NCBI GenBank assembly: GCA_041547565.1
Contig: JBFEUI010000007.1
Coordinates: forward strand, 1-45,324
Length of the DNA stretch: 45,324 bases
Direction of reading: 5' to 3'
Source of the DNA: JBFEUI01 sp041547565
GTDB taxonomy: Bacteria; Pseudomonadota; Gammaproteobacteria; Thiohalomonadales; Thiohalomonadaceae
The notes under the pieces were generated by a model that was given only the letters and a program-made list of their open reading frames with translations, made no database searches and was not told the DNA's origin. The position numbers and the translations under genes are program-made. Below are positions 33,081 to 41,998 of the stretch, piece after piece. Each line of letters begins with the position of its first letter. Position 1 is the first letter of the stretch.

Positions 33081-34945
33081 CGGTAGAAACGCCCCGTCTG
33101 ATAACGCTGCTCCAGTGCATCCTGCATCGTGCTGATGATAGAGAAGGCGTCCTTGAGGTGGCTGCGTTCAAGTTGTGACAGCTCGTCCGGCGTAACGTAG
33201 TTATCGGCCTTCAGTCCGCGCCTGATCTGGCCGGCCTGATGGCGGGCGCGCAGCGTGGCGATAAACTCCAGTGCATCTTCCAGATTTTCCGCCCCCTCCG
33301 CACTGAGTGTGTGGGCATCGGCGGCCGAGTGCAGGCGCTCGACCGTATTGATTTCGGGGACGCCGGCCGAGAGCGCATAGACCCGTGCCAGGTCGACGAT
33401 CGGGATGATGCCGCGGTGTTTCAGATTGAAGGTGTTGTCATGTTCGCCGTCGTGGATCAGGACAAAATTTCTGAAAAAGCCCAATGGCGGTTTCTGCTGA
33501 ATGGCGTTGGCCGCCATGTGGGCGAGAAATATCTTGTTGTCGCGGCTCTGGCGCAGTACGTCGGCATGCAGGCGGTCATAAAGGGATTCATCGCCATGGA
33601 TCACGCGCATGTCAAAAAAGTTGCAGGCCAGCATCAGCGATTTGCGTTCGGGTTTTGTGATCCAGTCATTGAAGTAGCTGCGCCACACCCGGTACGGTTG
33701 CCGCCAGGTCGGATTGCGTGCCATCACCTCACCCGGGCAGTAGAAAAAGCCGCAACGGTTCAGGCCGTCGGTGACGATTTCGGCAAGCCGGGTAAAGTAG
33801 GGGGCGTGCTCCTGTTGATAGTCGTCGGCGATCAGCAGGGCGCTGTCCTGATCGGAGTGCACTGTCTGTTCACGTCGTGCATGGGAACCGGCGGCCAGCC
33901 AGGCATAGTGGACCGGAGGGGGGCCGAGTTCCTTTTCCGCCAGATTCAGCAGGCACTGGGTCACCGCGTCGGTGACGGTGGAGAGTGTCTGGCCGAGGTT
34001 GTGTGCCGTGACCCCGGCATTGATCATCTGCAGCTGCAGTTCCGGCAGGCCGCTGGCCAGCTCGCTCAGCGATTCCAGCGAGTGGCATTTGCGTACATCG
34101 CTGACCAGGTAGATGGCGTTGGCACTTTGATAACGGATGAGGTCGTTATTGGTGATAATCCCCTGAACACCGTCGCGGTTGACCACCGGAAGATGGTGGA
34201 CATTGAGACGGGTCATAGTGAGCAGGGCCTCGAACCCCGGCGTGTCGTGCGCAATCTTGACCAGCTTGCGTGTCATGATGGCGCTGACCGGTTCATCGGT
34301 GGAGAGGCCTTCGGCGATGCAGCGTGTGCGCAGGTCACGATCGGTGATCAGTCCGGTCAGCTTGTTTGCCTCCATGATCAGCAAGGCGGAGACCCGCTGT
34401 TCCGACATCAGTTGTGCCGCTCCCCGAATTGAGGTTGTGGGCGATGCTGTCACCGGTGTGCGGCTGATCAGTTCGCTTACCTCGATGGTCATCAGGTCCG
34501 AGCCCGGGCGGGGGGATTCCATGAGTACCTCGACCGCGTGGCGCAGACGTTCGCGCTGTGACTGGGTGAAGTGGGCATTGAAGGCCTCGTGCCGTTGTCG
34601 CAGCTGCTCGAGCCCGTGGCAGGGCAGCAGATAGAACAGGCTGTCCTCGACGGTAAAACCGCTGAAGTTTTGCTCGATATCCGATTCGACGCAGGCGTCA
34701 GTGAACAGTTCACCCTCGGCAAATTTGTCGATGAGTTCGCCCCGCTGGTCCCGCAGTTCCACCGCACCGCGACGCACGATGTACAGGTAGCTGCCCTCGG
34801 CATCGGCAGGGGGAAAGGGTGTGCCGCGCCGTAGATAGCGGATGGATAGCTGTTTGGGCAGCTGTTGCAACGCCTCAGCCGGCAGCTGATCAAATGGCGC
34901 CGTCTGCGCCATAAAGTCTCTGATTTCGATCAGTTCGACTTCCAT
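33077..34945 (-). CDS. cNMP-binding / CBS / DUF294 nucleotidyltransferase-like protein (copy 1)
   Basis: The 622-residue protein has, in order, a cyclic-nucleotide-binding-like domain (about 15-120), a CBS pair (about 160-285), a GlnD-type nucleotidyltransferase domain and the DUF294 C-terminal domain (about 470-615). The transferase motif GSHARREQ starts at Gly353, with Asp365 and Asp367 as likely metal ligands (HSDQDS). Such proteins are thought to sense a nucleotide and transfer a nucleotidyl group to an unknown target. The ATG at 34945 is used rather than the TTG at 34957. It is coupled to the exonuclease gene and paralogous to the gene at 37243-39132. Confidence 0.88.
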   Translation of the reverse strand: MEVELIEIRDFMAQTAPFDQLPAEALQQLPKQLSIRYLRRGTPFPPADAEGSYLYIVRRGAVELRDQRGELIDKFAEGELFTDACVESDIEQNFSGFTVEDSLFYLLPCHGLEQLRQRHEAFNAHFTQSQRERLRHAVEVLMESPRPGSDLMTIEVSELISRTPVTASPTTSIRGAAQLMSEQRVSALLIMEANKLTGLITDRDLRTRCIAEGLSTDEPVSAIMTRKLVKIAHDTPGFEALLTMTRLNVHHLPVVNRDGVQGIITNNDLIRYQSANAIYLVSDVRKCHSLESLSELASGLPELQLQMINAGVTAHNLGQTLSTVTDAVTQCLLNLAEKELGPPPVHYAWLAAGSHARREQTVHSDQDSALLIADDYQQEHAPYFTRLAEIVTDGLNRCGFFYCPGEVMARNPTWRQPYRVWRSYFNDWITKPERKSLMLACNFFDMRVIHGDESLYDRLHADVLRQSRDNKIFLAHMAANAIQQKPPLGFFRNFVLIHDGEHDNTFNLKHRGIIPIVDLARVYALSAGVPEINTVERLHSAADAHTLSAEGAENLEDALEFIATLRARHQAGQIRRGLKADNYVTPDELSQLERSHLKDAFSIISTMQDALEQRYQTGRFYR

Positions 34946-35035
34946 CGCTCTACTCAAGGTACAAGGTGAAAGATACAGGGTACAAGTTTAAAGCGGTTTC
35001 GATGTGGTAACTTGTATCTTTTATCTTGTATCTGG
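34946..35035. repeat. Dyad and GATACAAG-type repeats before DUF294 copy 1
   Basis: TACAAGTT (34981-34988) and AACTTGTA (35009-35016) are perfect inverted arms. Around them GATACA/GGTACAAG occurs several times in both orientations (for example 34958-34965, 34972-34985, 35009-35017, 35024-35031). The region could form a long imperfect hairpin in the leader of the DUF294-exonuclease transcript. Confidence 0.45.
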
Positions 35036-35048
35036 AATTTGAAGAAGA

Positions 35049-35083
35049 AAAGCAGTGGCCCCGCCGAGACGGGACCACCACTT
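35049..35083 (-). terminator. Probable terminator of the sodium:solute symporter gene
   Basis: On the minus strand AGTGG...CCCG and CGGGG...CCACT can pair with a small bulge and are followed by GCTTTTCTTCTT. It lies just after the symporter stop codon. Confidence 0.55.
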
Positions 35084-35095
35084 TACAAGGTCAGC

Positions 35096-36877
35096 TTAGT
35101 GACCGGTAGCCTCACCGGCACCCCGCGGGACACGAATGTCCTCGACCAGGTGCTGGATGTGCTCCGGCGGCTCCTTGGTCATCTTCGCGACCGCAAAGGC
35201 GACGGCGAAGTTGATCACCGCACCGACCGCGCCAAAGGCGTTCGGTGAGATGCCGAGGAACCAGTTGGCGCCCATGTCACCCAGGAACGAGGTACCCGGG
35301 ATAAACATAATGCCCTTGTGCTGGAACACGTAGAGCATGGTGACGCCGATACCGGCGGACATACCGGCGATGGCACCGGCATTGTTCATTTTCTTGGAGA
35401 AGATACCCATCATCAGTACCGGGAAGATGGACGAGGCGGCCAGACCGAATGCGATGGCCACGGTACCTGCCGCGAAGCCCGGTGGATGCAGGCCGAGGAA
35501 ACCGGCCACCACGATGGCGCCGGCCATGGCGATACGACCGGCCATCAACTCGTTCTTCTCGCTGATGGTTGGCATGAACACGCCCTTGAGCAGGTCATGA
35601 GAGATGGCCGACGAGATGGCCAGCAGCAGACCGGCTGCAGTAGACAGTGCCGCGGCCAGACCACCGGCAACCACCAGGGCGATGACCCAGTTGGGCAGCT
35701 TGGCGATCTCGGGATTGGCCAGTACCATGATATCGCGGTCGACCTTGACCATCTCGTTGCCATTCCAGCCGTATGACTCGGCCTTGGCAGCAAACTCCTT
35801 GTTTTTGTCGTTGTAGTACTGGATACGGCCGTCGCCGTTCTTGTCCTCGTACTTCAGCAGACCGGTCTTCTCCCAGTTCTTGAACCACTGCGGACGATCG
35901 TCGTAGGCCAGGTTGCCTGTCTCGGTACCGACTTCACCGACCTGAATGGTGTTCATCAGGTTCAGGCGGGCCATGGCGCCAACGGCAGGTGCTGTGGTGT
36001 AGAGGATGGCGATGAACACCAGTGCCCAGCCGGCAGAGGCGCGCGCATCACGTACCTTCGGTACGGTGAAGAAACGGATGATGACGTGCGGCAGACCGGC
36101 AGTACCGATCATCAGCGACAGGGTGTAGACGAACATGTCGAGCTTGCCCGCCATCGTCGCCGTCGTGTACTCCTTGAAGCCAAGGTCCGTCACCACCTGA
36201 TCCAGCTTGTCGAGCATGCTGATATCAGAGCCCACCATGTCGCCGCCCAGACCCAATTGTGGGACAGGGTTGCCGGTCAGGTTCATGGAGATGAAGATGG
36301 CCGGAACGGTGTAGGCGAAGATCAGCACACAGTACTGGGCGATCTGGGTGTAGGTGATACCCTTCATGCCGCCGAGTACCGCGTAGACGAATACGATACC
36401 CATGCCGATGTAGAGGCCGGTGTCGTAGTCGGTTTCGAGGAAGCGGGAGAAGGCGACGCCGATACCCTTCATTTGACCGATTACATAGGTAATGGAGGCC
36501 AGGATAAGGCAGATTACCGCAACGATGCGCGCGGTCTGCGAGTAGAAGCGATCACCGATGAACTCCGGCACGGTGAACTTGCCGAACTTGCGCAGGTAGG
36601 GCGCAAGCAGCATGGCAAGCAGCACGTAGCCGCCGGTCCAGCCCATCAGGAACAGCGAGGCGCCGTAACCGTTAAAGGCGATGAGACCGGCCATCGAGAT
36701 AAACGATGCGGCGGACATCCAGTCGGCAGCGGTAGCCATACCGTTGGCGACCGGATGGATGCCTTTGCCGGCGACGTAGAATTCGCCAGTGGTGCTCGCT
36801 CGAGCCCAGATGGCGATGCCGATGTAGAGGGCGAAGGTGACGCCCACGACCATATATGTAAGTGTTGCGAGTTCCAT
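35096..36877 (-). CDS. Sodium:solute symporter, large subunit (VC_2705-type, probable acetate/carboxylate uptake)
   Basis: The 593-residue protein is a member of the SSS family with about 13 predicted membrane helices. The pairing with a DUF4212 small subunit, which lies directly upstream, marks the VC_2705-type large subunit; acetate uptake is inferred from the nearby acs. A long soluble loop (about 305-395) interrupts the helices and carries an EF-hand-like sequence from Asp345 (DKNGDGRIQYYN), suggesting calcium binding. GGAG precedes the ATG. A terminator follows the gene. Confidence 0.9.
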   Translation of the reverse strand: MELATLTYMVVGVTFALYIGIAIWARASTTGEFYVAGKGIHPVANGMATAADWMSAASFISMAGLIAFNGYGASLFLMGWTGGYVLLAMLLAPYLRKFGKFTVPEFIGDRFYSQTARIVAVICLILASITYVIGQMKGIGVAFSRFLETDYDTGLYIGMGIVFVYAVLGGMKGITYTQIAQYCVLIFAYTVPAIFISMNLTGNPVPQLGLGGDMVGSDISMLDKLDQVVTDLGFKEYTTATMAGKLDMFVYTLSLMIGTAGLPHVIIRFFTVPKVRDARASAGWALVFIAILYTTAPAVGAMARLNLMNTIQVGEVGTETGNLAYDDRPQWFKNWEKTGLLKYEDKNGDGRIQYYNDKNKEFAAKAESYGWNGNEMVKVDRDIMVLANPEIAKLPNWVIALVVAGGLAAALSTAAGLLLAISSAISHDLLKGVFMPTISEKNELMAGRIAMAGAIVVAGFLGLHPPGFAAGTVAIAFGLAASSIFPVLMMGIFSKKMNNAGAIAGMSAGIGVTMLYVFQHKGIMFIPGTSFLGDMGANWFLGISPNAFGAVGAVINFAVAFAVAKMTKEPPEHIQHLVEDIRVPRGAGEATGH

Positions 36878-36893
36878 ATAGTTTCTCCGCGGG

Positions 36894-37145
36894 TTAGTCT
36901 TCGTGGACGTCGTGTTCGCGGTCCAGTTTGTTCATCTTCCACGCGTAGAAGAAGATCAGGGCCACGAAGGTGTAGATTGAACCCTGCTGGGCGAACCAGA
37001 AGCCGAGTTTGTATCCACCGATTTGGATGCTGTTAAGCGCATCCGCCAGAATAATGCCAAAGCCGTATGAGACGATGAACCATACGACCAGGCAACTTAT
37101 CAGGAGGCGCAGGTTTGCGCTCCAGTATTCGCTCTTGTCGCTCAT
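36894..37145 (-). CDS. Sodium:solute symporter small subunit (DUF4212)
   Basis: The 83-residue protein has two predicted membrane helices (about 11-36 and 47-70) with the family signature FGFWFAQQGSIYTFVAL-like YKLGFWFAQQGSIYTFVAL. It always accompanies the VC_2705-type symporter, which starts 16 bases after it. The ATG at 37145 has AGGAG nine bases upstream. An in-frame earlier start (37187) is not supported. Confidence 0.9.
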   Translation of the reverse strand: MSDKSEYWSANLRLLISCLVVWFIVSYGFGIILADALNSIQIGGYKLGFWFAQQGSIYTFVALIFFYAWKMNKLDREHDVHED

Positions 37146-37242
37146 GTGTTGTTTCTCCTCGTTATTACTTCCCCGTTGATGCTCCATGCCGATTGCATAT
37201 CCCCGTCATCCCCGACAGGGCATTCCTTATCTGCCACACGCG

Positions 37243-39132
37243 TCATAGCTGGTAGTCCAGTGCAATCTTGGACTGCAGCTTACGCGCCTGACGGAATGCT
37301 TCTTTAAGAATGCGCCGGTCCAGTTCGTTGAGCTGATCCGGATCGATACGGTTATCCAGTTCTTCGCCCGTCTCCGCCAGATGGCAGTGGTGGCGCATGC
37401 GCAGCAACTGGATAAACTGATAGGCCTCTACCCAGGCGGCGACATCCTCCCTGCGCAGCTGTCCCCCGGCGGCCGCCCCGGTGAGGCGCTTGACGGTATT
37501 GGTCTCGGTCACGCCGCCGGCAAAGGCGATAATGCGTGCCGCATCCACGAAGGGGGTGATACCGCTGAGTTTGATATCCAGGGTGTGCGGGTGGGCCCCG
37601 CCGCTGGAGAGGCGAAAATCCCGGAACAGCCCCAGTGGCGGACGGAATTGCATGGCGTTCTCCGCCATCTGGCGCCGGAAGCGGCTGTTCTGTGCCACCT
37701 GTTGTGTCAACCAGCCGCGCAGGGTATCGGCGGCCTGTGTATCACCGTGCAGGGGACGGAAATCAAAGTAGATCGCAGCCTTGAGCAGGTGCTGCGGACT
37801 GCCGTGGTCGATCCAGTGGGCAAAGCGCTGCTGCCACTCTTCCACACTCAGGCAGCACTCCGGATTGCTGGCCATGATGTTGCCGGGACACAGTGGAAAA
37901 CCGCACTGGGCCAGTGCGTCGTTGACCTGTTTGGCAAAGGGCAGCAACTGTTCGCGCAGCTTGTCGGCCGTCTCGCCCGCTGGCACCTGGAACAGGATGC
38001 CGTTGTCCTGGTCGGTCTTGAGCGTCTGCTCAAAACGCCCCTCGCTGCCGAAGGAGAGCCAGGTGAAGGGGGGCGGTTGTGAGTCAGCCTGGGCCAGGAT
38101 GAGCGTGATGATGCGCTGGGTGATGGCATCATTCAGCTCGGTGATGATCTGGGTGAGTTGTTCCACCGAGGCGCCCTGGGCAATCATCTGCTCGACCAGG
38201 CGGTGGATGTCGTGTGCCAGATGGGCGAGGGTGTCGATATCCTCGGCGGCGTTGATGGAGCGGCTGAGATTGACCAGGCCGACACGCTGCAGGGAGAACA
38301 GGTCGCGCTCGGAGAGCACGCCAATGAGCCGCTGCCTGTCGTCGATCACGCAGATATGGCCGATGCCGTTACGCGTCATGGTCAGCGCCGCCTCGTAGGC
38401 GAGGGTATCCGGCGGCAGCCCCGGCTGCGCCGCGGACATCACCTGCTCGATGGGGCTGTCCAGATCCACCGCCGGCAGTGCCACCCGTGACAGCACATCG
38501 TGCAGGGTGAATATGCCGAGGGGGTGTTTGTCGGCGTTGGTAACGACCATGCTGCCGATATGTTCGTTGTGCATGATCTCCAGCACCTTGCGCACCGGCT
38601 CATCCGGCAGACAGCTGACAGGGCGGCGCTGAATCAGACGCTGTATCGGGGTGTTCAGGGCCGACTCGGACATGCGGGTGGCGGAACGGGCGGCAATCCC
38701 CTTGAGCGCCTTGTCCAGCAGGTTGGCCATGCGACGGGTGCAAAAATCGTGAAATACCGGGCTCTGGCCGATCAGCTTTTCAAAATCGGCGCGATCCAGT
38801 TCGTAGCAGAAGGTGTCCTCGGCGGCCCGGTAGGTCATGCGTACCGGGCGTCGGGAGAGCAGGGCACCGATGGGAAAGCACTCGCCGCTGAGCAGTTCCC
38901 AGGCGCTCTCATCCTCGGCGGAATCTTCCGTTTCGCCGCGTATGCAGCCCTGTTTGATGGTGTAGAAGGTCTCGGAGGCCCCGTCCTTGGGCGAGAGGAT
39001 CACCTCGCCCCTGGCGTAGAAGACCACCCTGAAGCGCTTGGCCAGGAATTCCAGGTGGGCGGGGGCCATCTGATCAAACGGCGCGTGTTGGCGCAGAAAA
39101 TCGATGACGGCGGTGACTGAGGTGGCGAGCAT
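37243..39132 (-). CDS. cNMP-binding / CBS / DUF294 nucleotidyltransferase-like protein (copy 2)
   Basis: The 629-residue protein has the same layout as its paralogue at 33077-34945: cyclic-nucleotide-binding-like domain (about 15-135), CBS pair (about 160-285), nucleotidyltransferase motif FGSEGRFEQ with Gly362-Ser363 and Asp374/Asp376, and DUF294 C-terminal domain. It lies just upstream of the symporter genes on the same strand, with no strong terminator between, so it may share their transcript. A near-consensus sigma-54 promoter and two palindromic sites lie before it, which suggests control by the NtrC-type regulator encoded nearby. Confidence 0.9.
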   Translation of the reverse strand: MLATSVTAVIDFLRQHAPFDQMAPAHLEFLAKRFRVVFYARGEVILSPKDGASETFYTIKQGCIRGETEDSAEDESAWELLSGECFPIGALLSRRPVRMTYRAAEDTFCYELDRADFEKLIGQSPVFHDFCTRRMANLLDKALKGIAARSATRMSESALNTPIQRLIQRRPVSCLPDEPVRKVLEIMHNEHIGSMVVTNADKHPLGIFTLHDVLSRVALPAVDLDSPIEQVMSAAQPGLPPDTLAYEAALTMTRNGIGHICVIDDRQRLIGVLSERDLFSLQRVGLVNLSRSINAAEDIDTLAHLAHDIHRLVEQMIAQGASVEQLTQIITELNDAITQRIITLILAQADSQPPPFTWLSFGSEGRFEQTLKTDQDNGILFQVPAGETADKLREQLLPFAKQVNDALAQCGFPLCPGNIMASNPECCLSVEEWQQRFAHWIDHGSPQHLLKAAIYFDFRPLHGDTQAADTLRGWLTQQVAQNSRFRRQMAENAMQFRPPLGLFRDFRLSSGGAHPHTLDIKLSGITPFVDAARIIAFAGGVTETNTVKRLTGAAAGGQLRREDVAAWVEAYQFIQLLRMRHHCHLAETGEELDNRIDPDQLNELDRRILKEAFRQARKLQSKIALDYQL

Positions 39133-39170
39133 TGCTCCCGATTCACTCCTATATAGGTTTGAATCAAGAG

Positions 39171-39186
39171 CGCAAAATACATACCA
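39171..39186 (-). promoter_or_regulatory. Sigma-54 (-24/-12) promoter of DUF294 copy 2
   Basis: The minus strand reads TGGTATGTATTTTGCG. It matches TGGYAYRN4TTGCW at every defined position except the last and has the exact ten-base gap between the GG and GC pairs. The predicted start is near 39160, 28 bases before the ATG. No other sigma-54 site of this quality is seen in the window. Confidence 0.7.
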
Positions 39187-39249
39187 ACTATGTATATCAA
39201 CAAAAACAAGCAGTTAGCTTGTTTCGAGGCAGTCTAAAGGGGGGCGGGT

Positions 39250-39264
39250 GTTACGTTAGGTAAT
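39250..39264. promoter_or_regulatory. GTTAC-N5-GTAAT site A (candidate activator site)
   Basis: GTTAC-GTTAG-GTAAT is a one-mismatch version of the palindrome at site B. Its centre is about 97 bases upstream of the predicted sigma-54 start and 20 bases (two helical turns) from site B. Confidence 0.55.
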
Positions 39265-39267
39265 GTG

Positions 39268-39286
39268 GTGTTACGTAACGTAACAC
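39268..39286. promoter_or_regulatory. GTGTTAC-N5-GTAACAC site B (candidate activator site)
   Basis: The 19 bases form perfect 9-bp arms around one central base (GTGTTACGT-A-ACGTAACAC). The centre is about 117 bases upstream of the predicted sigma-54 start, the usual distance for an NtrC-type activator. Confidence 0.6.
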
Positions 39287-39299
39287 ATGACGGGGAGGC

Positions 39300-40067
39300 T
39301 CACTCGTTGCCGTTGTCGCGCGCTTTCTCGTCGATCTGCACCCGGTGGATGTAGCGCTGGATGATGGTGTTCTGGCGCATGTTCATCTCCTCGAAGGCGC
39401 AGCCGATGCGGGTGACCGTCGAACCGTCACGCTGTTCAATCGGGAAGCTGTTGCGGATCTGCATGTCGACCTCCAGTTCGCCGAACTCCGGCAGCACCAG
39501 TGTGCACTCCCTCAGCATCGCGTACTGTTCCGCTTCAAATCCCGGGTGGCGGTTGAGCAGACCGAGGCCGCCGGCACTGATATCGACGACCTCGAAGTCA
39601 AGTTCGCCCAGTTCAGGGTGGTAGTAGAGGCAGCGGGCCGGTTTCATCATCGGCACGTGCACCCGGTAGAACTCGCGCCGCTGCAGGCGGAACAGGCTTT
39701 GCGGAATGGCGGCGGCGAGGGCGCTCTGTCCCTGGAAGCGCGCTGACTGCACATTGTCGAGGGAAAAGCGGATCTTGATGCGGTCATGGGCGGTGACACA
39801 GGTCATGCGCCCTTCCTCCAGCAGCAGGCGGTTTTGTAGCGGATCGGGGCCGACGTCCATGACGACCAGGTCGCGGTCCGGCAGTACGGTGAGCACGGCG
39901 GTCAGGACATAGTGGCTGCCGCCCTTGAAGTAGGCGGTGATAATATCCGGCTTTTTGCTCAACGACAGCAGTACACGGGAGATTTCGCCCTTGTTGTGAA
40001 CAAGGTACTTCTCCTGCTCCTCGATTTCGCTCAAACTGGTTTTTTTTGTTTCGTCGTATTCGGCCAT
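39300..40067 (-). CDS. YcgR-like PilZ-domain protein
   Basis: The 255-residue protein has an N-terminal YcgR-type domain (about 20-120) and a C-terminal PilZ domain. The two cyclic-di-GMP motifs are complete: Arg131-x3-Arg135 (RREFYR) and Asp162-x-Ser164-x2-Gly167 (DISAGG). In other bacteria such proteins slow the flagellum or change surface behaviour when cyclic-di-GMP rises. No flagellar gene is near, so the partner is unknown. AAGGA precedes the ATG. Confidence 0.9.
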   Translation of the reverse strand: MAEYDETKKTSLSEIEEQEKYLVHNKGEISRVLLSLSKKPDIITAYFKGGSHYVLTAVLTVLPDRDLVVMDVGPDPLQNRLLLEEGRMTCVTAHDRIKIRFSLDNVQSARFQGQSALAAAIPQSLFRLQRREFYRVHVPMMKPARCLYYHPELGELDFEVVDISAGGLGLLNRHPGFEAEQYAMLRECTLVLPEFGELEVDMQIRNSFPIEQRDGSTVTRIGCAFEEMNMRQNTIIQRYIHRVQIDEKARDNGNE

Positions 40068-40211
40068 GTGTCCTTGGAACGGGCTTGTGCGCTGTTATTG
40101 ATGCCGTGTTGCCGGATTTTAGAATACGGATTCTCCGCATTTTATCGGGTTATGGGCGGCTTGCCGATCATTTTTTGTCTCGAATGTTCAATTCGGCGGG
40201 ATTCGCTTTGC

Positions 40212-40651
40212 TCAGCCGAACAGCTTCTGCCACCAGCGCCTGCGGTTACCCGGCTGGGGAAATGCCTCCTCCAGGTTCTCCGGCGGCAGGGTGGAGAGGA
40301 TCCAGCCGGGCAGCGGCGGTGGTCCGAAGCCCTGGCCGCAGACGCTGCCCAGATTATGCGGATCGTAAATCTTGATAAATTGCGGGTCGTCCGGCTGGTC
40401 GACGTAGACAATGCCGCAGTAGTCCTCTTCGTGTTCCCGCTTCAGCAGGGTATCGATCTCGGTGAGGAAGGTCTCCAGCTGCCCTTCGCCGGCGGGTTGC
40501 CCGGGCGGGGTTTCCCCCACGGCATAGACATACCACTGCTTGTCGGACTGCTGGCGTAACACGGTCCACAGCCTGTCCAGTTCGTCCCAGCCGAGCATAT
40601 TGCGGAAATAGCCTTTATAGGCGGTTAAAAAGGTGGCGGTGGGTGCGGCCA

Positions 40652-40652
<1 letters not shown>
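40212..40652 (-). CDS. Protein of unknown function, third gene of the kinase-regulator operon
   Basis: I do not recognise a named family for this 146-residue protein. It is soluble, with no signal or membrane helix, and is rich in aromatic residues. Notable segments are MLGWDELDRLWTVLRQQSD (about 19-37), EEDYCGIVYVD, FIKIYDPHNLGSVCG and PPPLPGWILST. Its ATG overlaps the stop of the response-regulator gene by one base (TAATG), and AAGGAT lies just upstream. It is therefore part of the same operon and may act with the two-component system; that role is inferred from position only. Confidence 0.75.

Positions 40653-41994
<1,342 letters not shown>

Positions 41995-41998
<4 letters not shown>

Noticed and set aside
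33239..34432. 397-codon plus-strand frame opposite DUF294 copy 1
   Set aside because: It is antisense to a well-supported gene; high G+C codon use leaves the opposite frame open.
37200..37242. Possible sigma-54 promoter before the DUF4212-symporter pair
   Set aside because: The nearest GG...GC pairs on the minus strand are 12 or 11 bases apart instead of ten; the CCCTGTC/GACGGGG hairpin there has no T run either.
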